A DNA stretch of 64,000 bases. It comes from Whalleya microplaca. Its lineage: Eukaryota; Ascomycota; Sordariomycetes; Xylariales; Xylariaceae. Every line of letters begins with the position of its first letter. Position 1 is the stretch's first letter. Below are positions 63,701-64,000 of the stretch, in pieces. The DNA is taken from assembly GCA_022497155.1 (NCBI GenBank), contig MU385731.1, forward strand, positions 186,001-250,000, written 5' to 3'. Below the pieces are notes generated by a model, which saw nothing but the letters and a program-made list of their open reading frames with translations, did no database searches and was not told where the DNA came from. Both the position numbers and the translations under genes were made by a program.

Positions 63701-64000
63701 TATCGCTAAAACTTAAATTACCCGAAACTAATAACTTTAAATCCGCAAATATAAATTAATCGAAAAGGCCCAAAAGATTAATTAATAACTAATTAAAAAA
63801 TTCCGTAATATTTAAACTAACTTATAATTTAGTTATTTATAATTTAATAGTTTAAACGCTAAACTTAAGCGTAACTCCTTTTTCGGCTTAATCTTAAGCT
63901 TTCTTTTCGAGTAAAAACGCTTTTCCTTTTTGTTTTAAAACATTCTCGCGTTCGGATAATATATATAATGCCTTTATTCGAAAAAACAATTATTTTTTTT
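60746..64000 (+). mobile_element. Element 3, right part: Ty3/gypsy RT to integrase, runs off window
   Basis: Plus-strand pol relic resumes right after the element 2 duplication. The RT N-terminal segment is near 60800-60900, RT core to about 61500, RNase H about 61980-62150, and integrase about 62480-63050 (the NRLIKYKYFFF segment near 62730). Every domain has multiple stops. The 3' LTR is not reached within the window. Confidence 0.75.

Larger units (their letters stand above)
42300..64000. other. AT-rich, RIP-mutated retrotransposon block
   Basis: Base composition changes abruptly near 42.3 kb. From there the sequence is overwhelmingly A/T, frames are riddled with TAA/TAG, and the remaining C is mostly followed by G, C or T rather than A. 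This is what RIP leaves. All recognisable content is Ty3/gypsy retrotransposon remains in three nested or adjacent copies. No functional gene was seen. Such blocks occur in subtelomeric, pericentromeric or interspersed heterochromatin of Pezizomycotina. Which applies cannot be told here. Confidence 0.9.

Overview
This window looks like a chromosome segment of a filamentous ascomycete (Pezizomycotina). The evidence is the gene structure (many 48-90 bp introns with GT..AG ends), a fungal iterative highly reducing polyketide synthase, a large hybrid histidine kinase, and a 22-kb block of AT-rich retrotransposon debris. In that block the direct-repeat pairs differ mainly by C/T and G/A transitions and CpA is rare, the signature of repeat-induced point mutation (RIP). 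No species assignment is attempted.

Layout. 1-42.3 kb is ordinary gene-bearing DNA with 11 genes. In order they are: an OPT oligopeptide transporter (-, 3' end cut by the window); a molybdopterin synthase large subunit, MoaE/cnxH type (-); an RBM5/RBM10-like splicing-factor homologue with RRM, RanBP2 zinc finger, RRM, C2H2 and G-patch (+), sharing a 329-bp divergent promoter with cnxH; a GPI-anchored yapsin-like aspartic protease (-); a nine-exon HR-PKS of 2299 residues (-); a DHA-type MFS transporter (+), separated from the PKS by a 4.3-kb gene-poor divergent spacer; an intact 328-bp MITE with TA target duplication; an APH/choline-kinase-like phosphotransferase (+); a five-exon small ricin-B-type beta-trefoil lectin (-); an SRPBCC/START-like protein (+); an RraA/HMG-aldolase-family protein (+, five exons); and a PAS-GAF-type hybrid histidine kinase (-). 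cnxH, the lectin and RraA were assembled by hand across introns. All their junctions keep frame.

42.3-64 kb is an abrupt AT-rich block. It begins with a palindromic 33-bp tandem repeat. Element 1 is a complete but inactivated Ty3/gypsy element (+) with 204-bp LTRs and 5-bp target duplication CTATT. Element 2 (-, 190/191-bp LTRs, target duplication ATTTT/ATCTT) is inserted into an older Ty3/gypsy copy, element 3 (+). Element 3's gag side lies left of the insertion and its RT-integrase side lies right of it, running off the window. A tRNA-like segment sits just upstream of element 1's 3' LTR.

How the genes may work together. The PKS and the divergent MFS pump are the only plausible biosynthetic-cluster pair. 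I see no transcription factor or obvious tailoring enzyme, though the kinase and SRPBCC protein lie within 14 kb. The PKS has departures in its DH and ER motifs that could affect the reduction programme. The remaining genes are housekeeping (cnxH, RBM5-like, RraA) or environment-facing (OPT, protease, lectin, histidine kinase).
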